DNA of 64,000 nt from Burhinus oedicnemus. Its lineage: Eukaryota > Chordata > Aves > Charadriiformes > Burhinidae. The position numbers were made by a program, and so were the translations under genes. Below the pieces are notes generated by a model. It did no database searches. It saw only the letters and a list, made by a program, of their open reading frames with translations, and was not told the origin of the DNA. Every line of letters starts with the position of its first letter. The first letter of the stretch is position 1. Positions 62,645 through 64,000 of this stretch are shown here, one piece after another. The DNA lies in the NCBI GenBank assembly GCA_008921705.1, contig VFFE01007836.1, positions 1,165,602-1,229,601 of the forward strand. Reading direction: 5' to 3'.

Positions 62645-62743
62645 CCTGACTGTGCTTAACCCTTCAAGTATACCAGGAGGCGTAAGCCTTGCCCAGTTGA
62701 TTTACAGTCTCAAGTTGGTCAAAAAAGGCATCTCCGAAATCAG
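62645..62743 (+). other. Exon-like island (+), 99 nt, unknown gene
   Basis: A taccaaaaatgcag acceptor and a near-perfect ATCAG|GTAAGA donor enclose one open frame only, phase 2 at both ends: LTVLNPSSIPGGVSLAQLIY then SLKLVKKGISEI. Protein-like composition. It is on the strand opposite to DNASE2B. In human the uricase locus lies head to head with DNASE2B, but this peptide does not look like uricase. Confidence 0.35.
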
Positions 62744-63448
62744 GTAAGAAGTGGCAGGAAAGTATTTCGCTAGAGGAACATTTCATCTGTGGGAAACGTA
62801 CATGTACAGGCAGAAGAGAAACACACGCCACTGGTGATCCTGGTAGTCCACTGCATTGCCACTGACTGAGGGATGTTCCTTAAATACCTCAGGAGAAATT
62901 GTTGCGGATGACAGATCAGAGAGAAGAGAAGACAGTGATTTCTATAGCAAGGCTGGGGAGAGCTGTCCATGCGCGGGGAGTCACAACAATCCCGTTACTT
63001 GAAATGAAGATTTGGAAAGGAGAGGAATAGCAGTAGTTACAGTAGTAGGAGCTGATCCAGGAATTGGTATACGAAGCCTTTCCAAACTGCTTTGAAATGT
63101 ATTGGAATCTGTATGCTCTTGGGGTGTTTACAGCCTTGCATCTGACAAATCCGCGTTAGCAGGTGTGCTTATGGAAACGCTAGTAGTTGAGCTATCAGTA
63201 AATTGCTTGCCAGTTCCCACTGGATACGTTTTGGCCCTTTCCAGAAAGCCAGCTGAGCGTATTAGCAACTAAAGTTGTACAAAAGTCTTCACTGCTACTT
63301 GTGCACAGGAAGTTTCTCAAGAGCTTAGGCATTTGTGGGAGCAGAGTGAAAGTTACTTTCCTGAGAACCAAGGAAAAGCAAATCCGCTTATACCCGATTA
63401 GCATTGTCACATTGCTTGCTTGTGACTGAACATTAACTTACTGCAAAT

Positions 63449-63480
63449 AATCACATCTTTACTTAATCACATCTTTACTT
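63449..63480. repeat. 16-bp perfect tandem duplication followed by C/A homopolymers
   Basis: aatcacatctttactt occurs twice back to back (63449-63464, 63465-63480). It runs directly into a C-run (63482-63493) and A-run (63494-63501). Confidence 0.9.
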
Positions 63481-64000
63481 CTCCCCCCCCCCCAAAAAAA
63501 AGAAAAATCACTGTGCATCCGTGGCGTCAGTCCTTGACTTCTCAGAAAACAGAGTTTTGGCTTTTATTTGCATGAAAAGCTTTCCACAGAAAACAGTGAG
63601 TTTGAATGAATAAAGGGAAGACTCTCTGCCCTCCTTAGGGAGCCGATCCTACGGCCATTTGCTCTGGTAGCCCCAGCGCGAGGTGCAGTGAAGATGGTGG
63701 GATGAGCTCCTGAGTGGAATGAAAACACGGGGGCGACTTTTGCCAGCCCAGGCACTGCGGGCGGGCAGGAACTGCAGGCACGGCTGGGCAGCGCAGATGG
63801 GATCAGGTCAGATAAGGCAAGTGATTCCTCCGGTTTAGTGGCAAATGAAAGGGTGCGTGAATACTAATAATGAGTAATTGTGGACTATTGCAGGATGAAA
63901 CCACTGAATAGGAGGAACTCACATAAAGCTTTTGTTAACTGAATGTAAAACCTGCAGTGCTGTGTTTGTTTGAAAGGGCATCGACATCTTTTGGTTGAGA

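Larger units (their letters stand above)
61767..64000. other. 5' flank or first intron of DNASE2B, first exon not located
   Basis: I searched the minus strand for a signal-peptide exon ending in TG|GT and found none convincing. A modestly CpG-richer patch lies at 63640-63800. The AT-rich block at 62190-62310 is simple sequence. Confidence 0.4.

Noticed and set aside
62770..62970. Minus-strand segment with ATIS...NAVDY resembling the DNASE2B exon-1 end
   Set aside because: No GT donor after the Asp-Tyr codons in the needed phase, no signal peptide upstream (a stop precedes it), and an aromatic Trp split codon is required. Probably coincidence.

Overview
This window is bird nuclear DNA. Three things show it: a vitellogenin gene (egg-yolk precursor), many CR1 LINE fragments ending in the avian-type ATTCTATGA repeats, and an ERV-type LTR of a kind familiar from bird genomes. 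The gene order also matches human 1p22 (CTBS, SPATA1, DNASE2B), as expected for a chicken-chromosome-8-like region. I cannot name the species. The DNA is AT-rich with long introns. The only clear CpG island is at the CTBS promoter.

Layout. 503-14554 (+): 3' two thirds of a vitellogenin gene, 20 exons in consistent phase. They cover the end of lipovitellin 1, an unusually short phosvitin, lipovitellin 2, the vWD domain and the Cys-rich tail. The paralogue is most likely VTG3. 14790-15300: CpG island. 15028-20409 (+): complete CTBS (di-N-acetylchitobiase, GH18) in seven exons, with poly(A) signals near 20952 and 21342. 23519-24675: a solo-like LTR with an imperfect 5-bp target duplication. 25269-37095 (-): ten internal exons of SPATA1, with neither terminus found. 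37150-38910: a 5'-truncated CR1. 39370-56150: about 17 kb with no recognisable gene, holding old CR1 remnants and several exon-like minus-strand islands. 56857-61766 (-): DNASE2B, five exons to the stop, first (signal-peptide) exon not found. 61767-64000: mostly featureless, with one good exon-like island on the + strand.

The genes do not form a pathway. VTG supplies yolk protein through liver secretion. CTBS and DNASE2B are lysosomal or secreted degradative enzymes. SPATA1 is a testis/sperm coiled-coil protein. CTBS and SPATA1 converge tail to tail, as in human. GNG5 and RPF1, which lie between SPATA1 and DNASE2B in human, were not recognised here.

Most notable points: an AG|GCAAGT (GC-AG) intron and a 141-nt stop-free in-frame intron in DNASE2B; the compact phosvitin; the unexplained exon-like islands at 40-52 kb and 62.6 kb; and an orphan 43-residue ORF just downstream of the LTR. 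I found no evidence for a wholly new biological system. All gene models are by eye from splice sites, phase and remembered family sequences.
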